DNA of 64,000 nucleotides from Fodinibacter sp963707895 (GTDB lineage: Bacteria; Actinomycetota; Actinomycetes; Actinomycetales; Dermatophilaceae), in the NCBI GenBank assembly GCA_963707895.1, contig CAVPRS010000009.1, positions 62,001 through 126,000 of the forward strand, in the 5' to 3' direction. Numbering within the stretch: the first letter of the stretch is position 1; every line of letters begins with the position of its first letter. Shown here piece after piece: positions 8,325-15,524 of the stretch. Position numbers and translations under genes: made by a program. A model generated the notes under the pieces. That model made no database searches. It saw only the letters and a list, made by a program, of their open reading frames with translations, and was not told where the DNA came from.

Positions 8325-9581
8325 GTGAGTCTCATGGCCCCTTCGCCCGCGGATGCCGCCCGCCGTGCCGGTCTGCGCCGGATGCGGGCGCTCGCCCTGT
8401 CGCTGTTGCTGCTCGCCGCGGTCATCTACGCGCTGACGCTCAACCTCGACCAGTCCGGGGTCTGGGGCTACGTCAACACCGCTGCCGAGGCGGCGATGGT
8501 CGGCGCGCTGGCCGACTGGTTCGCGGTCACGGCGCTGTTCCGGCACCCGCTCGGGCTGCCGGTGCCGCACACCGCGATCATCCCCAAGCGCAAGAACGAG
8601 ATCGGGCGCAACCTGCAGGAGTTCGTGACCGAGAACTTCCTCACCGAGGAGATCGCCCGCGACCGGCTCGCGGCGGCCCGCGTGGGGGAGCGCGTGGGGC
8701 TGTGGCTCGGCGTGGCGGAGCACCGGCAGCGGGTGCGCGGCGAGGTCGTGCGCGTGGCGACCGCCGGGCTGGGGCGGCTCAGCGACGACGAGGTGCGGGC
8801 GCTGGTGGAGGACTTCCTCGTGCCGCGCCTGATCGAGGAGCCGGTCGCGCCGATCGCCGGCGCCCTGCTCGAGGGGATCGTCGACGAGCAGACCCACCAC
8901 GGCCTGGTCGACCTCGGGCTCGAGCAGCTGCGCGACTGGCTCGCCGACAACCCGGGGACGTATGCCACCGTGCTCGGCGAGCGGGCGCCGTGGTGGTCGC
9001 CGCCGTGGGTCGACGACCGGGTGATCGGCTGGACCTACCAGCAGGTGCTGTCCTGGCTGCGCGACATCCAGCAGGACCCACGGCACCCCGCCCGGCAGGC
9101 GCTCGACGACCTGCTCAAGCGACTGGCGGCCGACCTGCAGCACGACCCCGAGGTGATGGCCCGGGCCGAGTCGCTCAAGGAGCGGCTGCTCACGCATCCG
9201 CAGGTGCCCGAGACCGCGCTGGGGCTGTGGAAGTCGTTCCGCAGCTCGCTCACGACCGCGATGGAGGACGAGAGCTCGTACTTCCACACCCGTGGCGACG
9301 AGCTGCTCGAGCACCTGGGGAGGCACCTGGTCGAGGACGAGGTGTGGCGGGGGCGGCTCGAGGCGCGGCTCGGCGAGCTGGTCTCGTTCTTCGTCAACAC
9401 CTACGGCAGCGAGCTCGCCGAGGTCATCTCGGTGACCGTCGACCGCTGGGACGGCAAGGAGGCCGCCGAGCGGATCGAGCTGCACGTTGGTCGAGACCTG
9501 CAGTTCATCCGGATCAACGGCACGATCGTCGGGGCGCTGGCGGGGCTCGGCATCCACGCCCTGTCCCAGGTGGCGAGCTGA
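8325..9581 (+). CDS. DUF445 membrane-associated protein
   Basis: A 418-residue protein. One N-terminal membrane segment (ALALSLLLLAAVIYALT) is followed by the DUF445 signature region AAEAAMVGALADWFAVTALFRHPLG and a long, mostly helical soluble part, ending in a second hydrophobic stretch (GTIVGALAGLGIHAL). The family is widespread and has no settled function; envelope location is inferred. A GGGGGAGG ribosome site at 8309-8316 favours the GTG at 8325 (spacer 8) or 8322 over the ATG at 8307, which the site itself overlaps. Confidence 0.85.
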   Translation: MSLMAPSPADAARRAGLRRMRALALSLLLLAAVIYALTLNLDQSGVWGYVNTAAEAAMVGALADWFAVTALFRHPLGLPVPHTAIIPKRKNEIGRNLQEFVTENFLTEEIARDRLAAARVGERVGLWLGVAEHRQRVRGEVVRVATAGLGRLSDDEVRALVEDFLVPRLIEEPVAPIAGALLEGIVDEQTHHGLVDLGLEQLRDWLADNPGTYATVLGERAPWWSPPWVDDRVIGWTYQQVLSWLRDIQQDPRHPARQALDDLLKRLAADLQHDPEVMARAESLKERLLTHPQVPETALGLWKSFRSSLTTAMEDESSYFHTRGDELLEHLGRHLVEDEVWRGRLEARLGELVSFFVNTYGSELAEVISVTVDRWDGKEAAERIELHVGRDLQFIRINGTIVGALAGLGIHALSQVAS

Positions 9582-9667
9582 GGAAACCCGTGCCGGTCAA
9601 CCTGTTCCGTGCTGGTGGGTAGCGGGCTACGTTGGGCGAACCCGTCAACGACGAAGGGACCAGGGCC

Positions 9668-9847
9668 ATGGCCGGCACGTTCGAGCTCTACAAGGACAAG
9701 GCCGGCAAGTTCCGGTTCCGGCTCAAGGCCTCCAACGGCCAGGTGATCGCGTCCGGCGAGGCCTACGAGTCGAAGGCGTCCGCGATGAACGGGATCGCCT
9801 CGGTGCAGAAGAGCGCCGCGGACGCCAGGGTCGACGACCAGACCTGA
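9668..9847 (+). CDS. YegP/DUF1508 family small protein
   Basis: A 59-residue single-repeat DUF1508 protein: FELYKDKAGKFRFRLKASNGQVIASGEAYESKASAMNGI is nearly the entire domain. The fold is a small alpha-beta unit found singly or in tandem in bacteria; its function is unknown. The ATG at 9668 follows an AAGGGA ribosome site. The gene is monocistronic and is followed by a GGC-rich stretch and a palindrome. Confidence 0.88.
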   Translation: MAGTFELYKDKAGKFRFRLKASNGQVIASGEAYESKASAMNGIASVQKSAADARVDDQT

Positions 9848-9849
9848 CG

Positions 9850-9940
9850 CGGCGAGGGGCGCGGGCGGCGGCGGGCGCGGGCGGCGGCGGAGCGGCGGCG
9901 GCGGACGCGGGCGGCGGATCCCGGGCGAGCCATCCAGACA
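9850..9940. repeat. GGC-rich low-complexity stretch
   Basis: About 90 bp made of GGCGGCGG/GGGCGCGGGC runs on the plus strand, between the DUF1508 gene and a long palindrome. The G-runs could fold as quadruplexes on that strand. I see no gene in it. Confidence 0.6.
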
Positions 9941-9951
9941 GCTGTTCGGCT

Positions 9952-10020
9952 GCCTATTGGATGCTCGCTGTCAGCGAGCAACTTTCAAAGTTGCTCCCTC
10001 ACGGCGAGCATCCAATAGGC
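9952..10020. repeat. Composite intergenic palindrome, copy 1
   Basis: Outer arms GCCTATTGGATGCTCGC (9952-9968) and its exact complement (10004-10020) enclose an inner palindrome, GAGCAACTTT-C-AAAGTTGCTC (9976-9996). The inner palindrome and the adjoining GCGAGCATCCA recur at 48920-48972. It may end the DUF1508 transcript but looks like a dispersed element rather than a plain terminator. Confidence 0.75.
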
Positions 10021-10040
10021 GCCGAGAGTGGATGTTCGGC

Positions 10041-10142
10041 CCGCCAGCCGCCAGCCGCCAGCCGCCAGCCGCCAGCCGCCAGCCGCCAGCCGCCAGCCGC
10101 CAGCCGCCAGCCGCCAGCCGCCAGCCGCCAGCCGCCAGCCGC
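10041..10142. repeat. Tandem repeat of CCGCCAG, 14 perfect copies
   Basis: Fourteen uninterrupted copies of the 7-mer CCGCCAG (10041-10138) plus a partial CCGC. The array abuts and just overlaps the TAG stop of the minus-strand DUF1295 gene (10142-10144). In every frame it would read as an ASRQPPA-type heptapeptide repeat, which explains spurious open frames here. Perfect short arrays of this kind usually vary in copy number by slippage. Confidence 0.95.
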
Positions 10143-10924
10143 TATGACCTCCGGGGCGGGCGCGGGAAGAACATGCTCGTGCGCTCCATGTACTCGGCGT
10201 ACCCCGGGCGAGTGATCATCTGCGCCTCGAGCAGCCGGGCCCCCGTCGCGAACGCCAGGAAGTACGTCATCACCACCGGCGACAGCACGGTCAGCACCCC
10301 CGGCCACGCCTCGGCGGCCACCAGCCACAGCCCCCACCACACGGCCGAGTCGCCGAAGTAGTTCGGGTGCCGCGTCCACCCCCACAGGCCGCGGTCCATC
10401 ACCGTCCCCCGGTTGGCGGGGTCGCGCTTGAACGCGGCCAGCTGCGCGTCGCCCACGCCCTCGAAGGTCACGCCGACCAGCCACACGACCACGCCGACCG
10501 CCGCGATCCAGCCGAGCGGCCGGTCCGTCGCGGCCGCGACCTGCAGCGGCAGCGACACGAACCACGCCGCCAGTCCCTGCACCACGAACACCTTGCGCAC
10601 CGCGTAACCGAAGCGGCCCCCGGGTGGCGCATCGGCCAGGAGCGTCTCGTAGCGGGGGTCCTCACCCGTCCCGAGCGCCCGTCGCCTGATGTGCCAGGCC
10701 AGCCGTCCGCCCCACACGGTCACCAGCACGGCCAGCAGCAGCGAGCGACCGGAACCGGTGCCGACGACGAACGAGACCCAGCCGATCGCCACGAAGAGCA
10801 GACCCCAGGTGATGTCGACGACGCTCACCTTCCCCAGCCGCCGGGCCACGAGTGCGGTCACCGTCATCGCCACGGCGGCCGTGACGAGGGATGCCGCGAC
10901 GACGGCAGCCAAGGTCGCGAGCAT
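10142..10924 (-). CDS. DUF1295 membrane protein (steroid 5-alpha-reductase / isoprenylcysteine methyltransferase-like)
   Basis: A 260-residue integral membrane protein with about six hydrophobic segments. The DUF1295 signature is clear: VDITWGLLFV near residue 37, then LWGWTRHPNYFGDSAVWWG near 175 and ARLLEAQMITRPGYAEYMERTSMFFP at the end. The family shares its fold with 5-alpha-steroid reductases and ICMT methyltransferases, and the RHPNYFGD region binds the cofactor. It overlaps the Cfa-like gene by one base and probably acts on the same lipid products. Its stop codon touches a tandem repeat. Confidence 0.87.
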   Translation of the reverse strand: MLATLAAVVAASLVTAAVAMTVTALVARRLGKVSVVDITWGLLFVAIGWVSFVVGTGSGRSLLLAVLVTVWGGRLAWHIRRRALGTGEDPRYETLLADAPPGGRFGYAVRKVFVVQGLAAWFVSLPLQVAAATDRPLGWIAAVGVVVWLVGVTFEGVGDAQLAAFKRDPANRGTVMDRGLWGWTRHPNYFGDSAVWWGLWLVAAEAWPGVLTVLSPVVMTYFLAFATGARLLEAQMITRPGYAEYMERTSMFFPRPPRRS

Positions 10925-12309
10925 CAGCGACCCACCGGGTCCGCCGCGTCCGCCGCGGCCGTCGCGCCCGCCAGATCGCTGTCCGGGCGACGCAGCAGGA
11001 TCTGGTCGACCCCCATCCGCCCGTCACGGAACGCCTGCGAGCCACCGACGAGGTAGAGCCGCCACACCCGCGCGGCCTCCTCACCGATCAGTGCGACGGC
11101 GCGGTCCCACTGCGACTCCAGCGTGCGGTGCCAGGCGTCGACGGTGAGCACGTAGTGCTCGCGCAGGTTCTGCACGCCGCGCACCTCGAGCCCGGCGTCC
11201 TCGAGCAGGGCGACGGTCCCGCCGAGCGGGCGCATCGCCATGTCGGGGGCGATGAACGCCTCGATGAAGGGGCCACCACCCGGGTGCGGCCCAGAGCGCG
11301 ACATCTGCTGGATGAGCGCGAGCCCGCCCGGCTTCACGGAGCGCGCCACCACCGCGGCGTAGGTCGGGTAGTTGCCCTCGCCGACGTGCTCGCCCATCTC
11401 GAGGGAGGCCACCGCATCGAACGGCTCGGCGTCGATCTCCCGGTAGTCCTGCAGCAGGATCTCCACCCGCCCCTCGAGCCCCCGCTCGCGCACCCTCGCG
11501 TCGATGAACGCCTTCTGCTCGGCCGCGATCGTCACGCCCGTGACCTTCGCCCCGAAGTGCTCGGCGGCGTACAGCGACAAGGAGCCCCACCCGCAGCCGA
11601 TGTCGAGGAACCGGGCGCCCGGCTCGAGCCCGACCTTGCGACAGACCAGGTCGAGCTTCGCCGCCTGGGCGGCCTCGAGCGACATGTCCGGCCCGTCGAC
11701 GAACCAGGCGCACGAGTAGGCCAGGTGCGGGTCGAGGAGGAAGGCGTAGAAGTCGTTGGACAGGTCGTAGTGGTGGCTGATCGCCGACCGGTCGCGCGCG
11801 AGCGAGTGCAGCCGCCCCTTGACGACCGCCTGGCTCGCGGGCGGGGCCGGAGGCAGGCGCAGGGCCCCGGCATCCTTGGCGAGCCGCGCCAGCTCGGGCA
11901 GCACCCTCGCCAGCCGACCCGCGGTGAGCGGCGGGACCGCACGCGACGCCACGGTGGCCCGCACGACGTCGAGGGTCTCCCCGATGTCATCGTGCACCTC
12001 GAGCTCGCCGGTCACGTAGGCCTGGGCCGCCCCCAGCTCGCCCGGGTGCCAGAGCAGGCGGGTGAGCGCCCGCGGGCTGCGCAGCTCGACGAGGGGGCCG
12101 TCGGCCGACCCTGCCTGCGAGCCGTCCCAGGCGCGCAGCCGTACCGGCAGCGGGCCGCCGAGCAGCGGCCACAGGGCGGTCTCGATGCGCGCGGCCACAC
12201 CGGATGCCGTGCCCCTGCCGCTGCTCTCGCCGCCACCCCCACCGGTCAGGGTGGTGCCCGGGACGAGCGACTGGGCGCGGGACGGGGTGCGGGCCGGCGT
12301 GAGGGTCAT
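10924..12309 (-). CDS. Cfa-like SAM-dependent lipid methyltransferase (first copy)
   Basis: A 461-residue member of the cyclopropane-fatty-acyl-phospholipid synthase family. It has the substrate-site ISHHYDLSNDFYAFLLDPHLAYSCAWF, the SAM motif FLDIGCGWGSLSLYAA, and QDYREIDAEPFDAVASLEMGEHVG. These enzymes add a methyl or methylene group to the double bond of membrane fatty acids. It sits between the B12 MerR gene and DUF1295, overlapping the first by four bases and the second by one, so all three form one operon. A low-complexity N-terminal stretch of about 30 residues is unusual for the family. Confidence 0.9.
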   Translation of the reverse strand: MTLTPARTPSRAQSLVPGTTLTGGGGGESSGRGTASGVAARIETALWPLLGGPLPVRLRAWDGSQAGSADGPLVELRSPRALTRLLWHPGELGAAQAYVTGELEVHDDIGETLDVVRATVASRAVPPLTAGRLARVLPELARLAKDAGALRLPPAPPASQAVVKGRLHSLARDRSAISHHYDLSNDFYAFLLDPHLAYSCAWFVDGPDMSLEAAQAAKLDLVCRKVGLEPGARFLDIGCGWGSLSLYAAEHFGAKVTGVTIAAEQKAFIDARVRERGLEGRVEILLQDYREIDAEPFDAVASLEMGEHVGEGNYPTYAAVVARSVKPGGLALIQQMSRSGPHPGGGPFIEAFIAPDMAMRPLGGTVALLEDAGLEVRGVQNLREHYVLTVDAWHRTLESQWDRAVALIGEEAARVWRLYLVGGSQAFRDGRMGVDQILLRRPDSDLAGATAAADAADPVGR

Positions 12310-13382
12310 GCGGAGGGTTCGGCGCCACCCTTGGCACCGGATGGCTCGGCGGACCGGACCGCGCGGACCGGCCGGGCCGCGCGGCGCTGTCGAGCCGTGG
12401 CGGTGAGCTCGGCGACGGCGCCCATGAGGTCACCGCCGAGGTGCCGGACACCGACCTCCTCGATGACCCGCGGGGTCGCCCCGCGCCCGGCGATCCAGAC
12501 CGGGTGGTCCTTGCTGAGCCGGGTGAGCGCGGAGGCGTGCCCACGGAACCCGGTGGGCCGGCGGCAGGCGAGCACCACGGCATCCGCCTGGGTGAGCCGC
12601 GCCGCCGAGGCGAGCGAGTGGATGGGGGTGTCGGGGCCGAGGTAGCGGATGCGCCAGCCGGCGCGGCCGAGCAGGACCCCGAAGCTGAGCAGCACGATGT
12701 CGTGGAACTCACCCGGGGGGCAGGCGAGGACGGCCACCGGACCGGTGCCGACACCCCAGGTGAGTGAGAGCGCCCCCAGCCGGCGGCGCACCAGGCTGCT
12801 CGCGAAGTGCTCCTGGGCGATGCCGATGCGGCCGAGCTCCCACATCTCGCCGACCCGCACGAACAACGGCAGGAGCACGTCGATGATGGCGCTCTCGATC
12901 GAGCGCTCGACGAACGCGGTGTCGAGCACGGCGTGCGCGCGGTCCTCGTCGAGCGCCGTGACGGCGTCGAGCAGCTGGGCCACGAGCATCGGGGGGTCGG
13001 CGCGCAGCCCGGGGGGCGCCAGCCCGACCCCGGAGGCGCCGGTTCCCTTGCCGCCGCGCGCAGCCGACCCGCCCGCCACGGCACCCTGGCCGGCCTCCGT
13101 GCCGGCGGTCCCGAGGCCCGCGCCGTCGTCGCCGGTGCCGCCGCGCTCGGCCGCGAGCACCCGCCGCGACGCCTCGGCCGCGCTCACCCCCTGGTCACGC
13201 AGCGAGATGACCTCGCGCACCCGGCGCTCGTCCTCGTGGCCGTACAGGCGGTACCCCCCGGCCGAGCGGACGGGGCGCAGCAGGCCGTAGCGGCTCTCCC
13301 ACGCGCGGAGCACGTGGGTGCTCACGCCCACCTTCGCGGCGAGCTCGCCAATCCGCATCGTCGGCGGTACCGAACCCCTCAT
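12306..13382 (-). CDS. B12-binding MerR-family photoreceptor regulator (CarH/LitR type)
   Basis: A 358-residue regulator. Residues 9-75 form a MerR winged helix (MRIGELAAKVGVSTHVLRAWESRYG...GGYRLY). After a Gly/Ala linker comes a helical bundle with the W-x9-EH signature (W181, E191-H192), then a Rossmann B12 domain with GEFHDIV (H227) and LGPDTPIHSL. In CarH and LitR the EH histidine and the ExHxxG histidine bind adenosylcobalamin, and the dark tetramer represses DNA until light breaks the Co-C bond. The last Gly of ExHxxG is Val here. The ATG at 13382 is set by a promoter: -35 TTGTCA, 17 bp, -10 TACGGT, 7 nt, ATG, so the mRNA is leaderless. Confidence 0.9.
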   Translation of the reverse strand: MRGSVPPTMRIGELAAKVGVSTHVLRAWESRYGLLRPVRSAGGYRLYGHEDERRVREVISLRDQGVSAAEASRRVLAAERGGTGDDGAGLGTAGTEAGQGAVAGGSAARGGKGTGASGVGLAPPGLRADPPMLVAQLLDAVTALDEDRAHAVLDTAFVERSIESAIIDVLLPLFVRVGEMWELGRIGIAQEHFASSLVRRRLGALSLTWGVGTGPVAVLACPPGEFHDIVLLSFGVLLGRAGWRIRYLGPDTPIHSLASAARLTQADAVVLACRRPTGFRGHASALTRLSKDHPVWIAGRGATPRVIEEVGVRHLGGDLMGAVAELTATARQRRAARPVRAVRSAEPSGAKGGAEPSA

Positions 13383-13389
13383 GGCAGCC

Positions 13390-13475
13390 ACCGTAGCCCG
13401 GTGGCCGACCTGTGACAAACATGGGACACATCATTCGACAAAGTTTTGACAATGCAGGTCGGAGGGTTTTACGAT
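13390..13475. promoter_or_regulatory. Divergent promoters with four helically phased ACA repeats (CarH-type operator)
   Basis: GACA-type repeats start at 13414 (GACAAA), 13425 (GACACA), 13437 (GACAAA) and 13448 (GACAAT), spaced 11, 12 and 11 bp. The minus promoter is TTGTCA (13418-13413), 17 bp, TACGGT (13395-13390). The plus promoter is TTGACA (13446-13451), 18 bp, TACGAT (13470-13475). The first repeat overlaps the minus -35 and the last overlaps the plus -35. CarH tetramers are known to bind 11-bp direct repeats containing ACA over a -35 box, so this array fits dark repression of both operons. Confidence 0.75.
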
Positions 13476-13482
13476 GGCCGAC

Positions 13483-14769
13483 ATGACACCTCTCGCCGCG
13501 GGCGCGCCCACCGGCCGCCCCGAGCGGGTCGCCGTGGTCGGGGCCGGCATCTCCGGGCTCACCGCCGCCTACGTCCTGAGCGGCCACCACTCGGTCACCG
13601 TCCTCGAGTCGGAGCCGCGGCTCGGCGGCCACGCCCACACGCACACCGTCCCCACCCCGGGCGGCGACCTGCGCGTCGACAGTGGCTTCATCGTGCACAA
13701 CGACCGCACCTACCCGCTGCTGCGCCGGCTCTTCGCCGAGCTCGGCGTGCAGACCCGCGCCACGGAGATGTCGATGAGCATCCGCGACGACTCCACCGGC
13801 ACCGAGTACGCCGGCGGCCGTGGCGTCAAGGGGTTCGTGGCCCGGCCGCGGCAGCTTCTCGACCGCGAGTTCGTGGGGATGCTGCGCTCGGTGCGCCGCT
13901 TCCACACCCTGGCCACAGCGTTCCTCGAGCAGACCACCGACGACGACACGACCACCTACGGCGAGTTCATCCGCGACTGCGGGTTCCCGGAGTCGTTCAC
14001 CCGCCTGTATGCCGTCCCTCTGGTCGCCTGCGTGTGGTCCAGCGGCCCGGGCGAGGCGATGGACTACCCCGCGCGCTACCTGTTCCGTTTCCTGGAGCAC
14101 CACGGCATGCTCACCGTCGGCGACTCCCCGCAGTGGATGACGGTCGTCGGCGGGTCCCGCACCTACGTCGACGCGCTCGCCGAGCGGCTCCCCGCGGTGC
14201 GCTCCGGCGACCCGGTGACCTCCGTGCTGCGCACCCCCGACGGGGTCGAGGTCCGCACCCGCTCGGGCCGCCTCGACAGCTACGACCGCATCGTGCTGGC
14301 GCTGCACGCCGACGACGCCCTCGGCATCCTCGCCGACCCCACGCCGGCCGAGAAGGAGGTGCTCGGCGCGTTCCGATACTCGCAGAACGAGACCGTGCTG
14401 CACCGTGACGGCTCGCTGATGCCGCGCGCCCGCCTCGCGCGCTCGTCGTGGAACTACCTGGTCGGCACCGACCCGGCCCGGGGCGCCGTCGTCACCTACT
14501 GGATGAACCGGCTCCAGGGCCTGCCCGCCGGCGAGCCCTTCTACGTCACGCTCAACGCCACTGACCGCATCGACCCGGCGAGCGTTGTCGCGACGATGCA
14601 GTACCGGCACCCGCTCTACGACCTCGACGCCGTCCGGGCTCAGCGGCGACTGGGCGAGATCACCACGCGGACAACCGCGTTCGCCGGCGCCTACCAGGGC
14701 TGGGGCTTCCACGAGGACGGCTGCCGCTCGGGCGTCGAGGCCGCCGCGGCCTTCGGGGTGGCGTGGTGA
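13483..14769 (+). CDS. FAD-dependent amine-oxidase-like oxidoreductase
   Basis: A 428-residue flavoprotein with an N-terminal dinucleotide fold (VAVVGAGISGLTAAYVLSG, then E and RLGGHAHT) and the C-terminal FAD cap GWGFHEDGCRSGVEAA. It belongs to the branch of amine-oxidase/desaturase-like proteins that always travels with DUF1365 and Cfa-like genes, whose reaction is probably on lipids. A start at 13483 is preferred to the ATG at 13474 because the -10 box TACGAT overlaps the latter. The stop overlaps the next gene's GTG. First gene of a seven-gene plus-strand operon under the light-type operator. Confidence 0.85.
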   Translation: MTPLAAGAPTGRPERVAVVGAGISGLTAAYVLSGHHSVTVLESEPRLGGHAHTHTVPTPGGDLRVDSGFIVHNDRTYPLLRRLFAELGVQTRATEMSMSIRDDSTGTEYAGGRGVKGFVARPRQLLDREFVGMLRSVRRFHTLATAFLEQTTDDDTTTYGEFIRDCGFPESFTRLYAVPLVACVWSSGPGEAMDYPARYLFRFLEHHGMLTVGDSPQWMTVVGGSRTYVDALAERLPAVRSGDPVTSVLRTPDGVEVRTRSGRLDSYDRIVLALHADDALGILADPTPAEKEVLGAFRYSQNETVLHRDGSLMPRARLARSSWNYLVGTDPARGAVVTYWMNRLQGLPAGEPFYVTLNATDRIDPASVVATMQYRHPLYDLDAVRAQRRLGEITTRTTAFAGAYQGWGFHEDGCRSGVEAAAAFGVAW

Positions 14770-15524
14770 GCACGGCCGCGGACCTCCTCCCGACCCTGCC
14801 GGCCCTCGTCGTCGGCCGGGTACACCACACGCGCCACCGCCCGCTGAAGCACTCCTTCACCCACCGGCACTACCAGTGGCTCGTCGACCTCGACGACCTG
14901 CCCCGGCTGCCGAGGTGGCTGCACTCCGTCGCCGAGTTCCGGGGCGAGGACCACCTGGCCGGAGCGCCCGGTATCGCGGCCCTGAAGGCCAACGTGCTGC
15001 GCGTGCTGCGCCGCGAGGGGGTCGAGACCGGTGACGTCGACCGGGTGGTCATGCTCGGGCAGGCCCGGGTGCTCGGCCACACCTTCGACCCGATGACGGC
15101 GTTCTGGTGCTTTACGGGCGACGGCTCCCTACGGGCCGTGCTCGTCGAGGTGCACAACACCTACGGCGGGCGGCACGCCTACGTGCTGCACCCGGATGCC
15201 GTCGGCCGCGCGGTGACGCGCAAGGACTTCCACGTCTCGCCGTTCAACGACGTCGAGGGCGACTACGCCATCCGCCTCCACCTGACCCCGCAGCGGGTCG
15301 GCGTGGCCATCCGACTGCTCGTCGGCGACGAACCACTGGTGACCGCATCGGTCACCGGCACACCCCGGGCGGCGACCGCGCCGGCCGTGGTGCGCACGGT
15401 GGCGCGGCACCCGCTGATGACGCAGCGGGTGAGCGGCCTGATCCGGGTGCACGGCATCTGGCTCTGGCTGCGCCGCCTGCCCGTCCGGCAGCGACCCGTT
15501 CCGTCCCTGGAGAGTGTGAGATGA
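14766..15524 (+). CDS. DUF1365 family protein
   Basis: A 252-residue DUF1365 protein with the family's conserved stretches: VGRVHHTRHRPLKHSFTHRHY at the N-terminus, LGHTFDPMTAFWCF, VEVHNTYGGRHAYVL and KDFHVSPFNDVEGDY. The fold is undetermined to my knowledge; members are found next to a flavin oxidoreductase and a Cfa-like methyltransferase in many phyla, often in singlet-oxygen or light stress regulons. It starts with GTG in a GTGA overlap with the oxidoreductase (a GTG three bases earlier is also possible) and ends in an ATGA overlap with the next gene. Confidence 0.88.
   Translation: MSTAADLLPTLPALVVGRVHHTRHRPLKHSFTHRHYQWLVDLDDLPRLPRWLHSVAEFRGEDHLAGAPGIAALKANVLRVLRREGVETGDVDRVVMLGQARVLGHTFDPMTAFWCFTGDGSLRAVLVEVHNTYGGRHAYVLHPDAVGRAVTRKDFHVSPFNDVEGDYAIRLHLTPQRVGVAIRLLVGDEPLVTASVTGTPRAATAPAVVRTVARHPLMTQRVSGLIRVHGIWLWLRRLPVRQRPVPSLESVR

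Noticed and set aside
6761..8425. Upstream extension of the aminotransferase frame to 974 codons
   Set aside because: The extension lies antisense to guaB1, is Arg/Gly-rich noise and has no family match; the conserved N-terminus starts at 6760.
10041..10142. CRISPR array
   Set aside because: Unit is 7 bp with no spacers and no cas genes.
9957..10361. Repeat protein with ASRQPPA heptads
   Set aside because: Simply the translation of the 7-bp CCGCCAG array, open in all frames, with no start signal or homology.
13474..13482. ATG at 13474 as start of the flavin oxidoreductase
   Set aside because: The -10 box TACGAT overlaps this codon, so transcription should begin beyond it; the ATG at 13483 fits.
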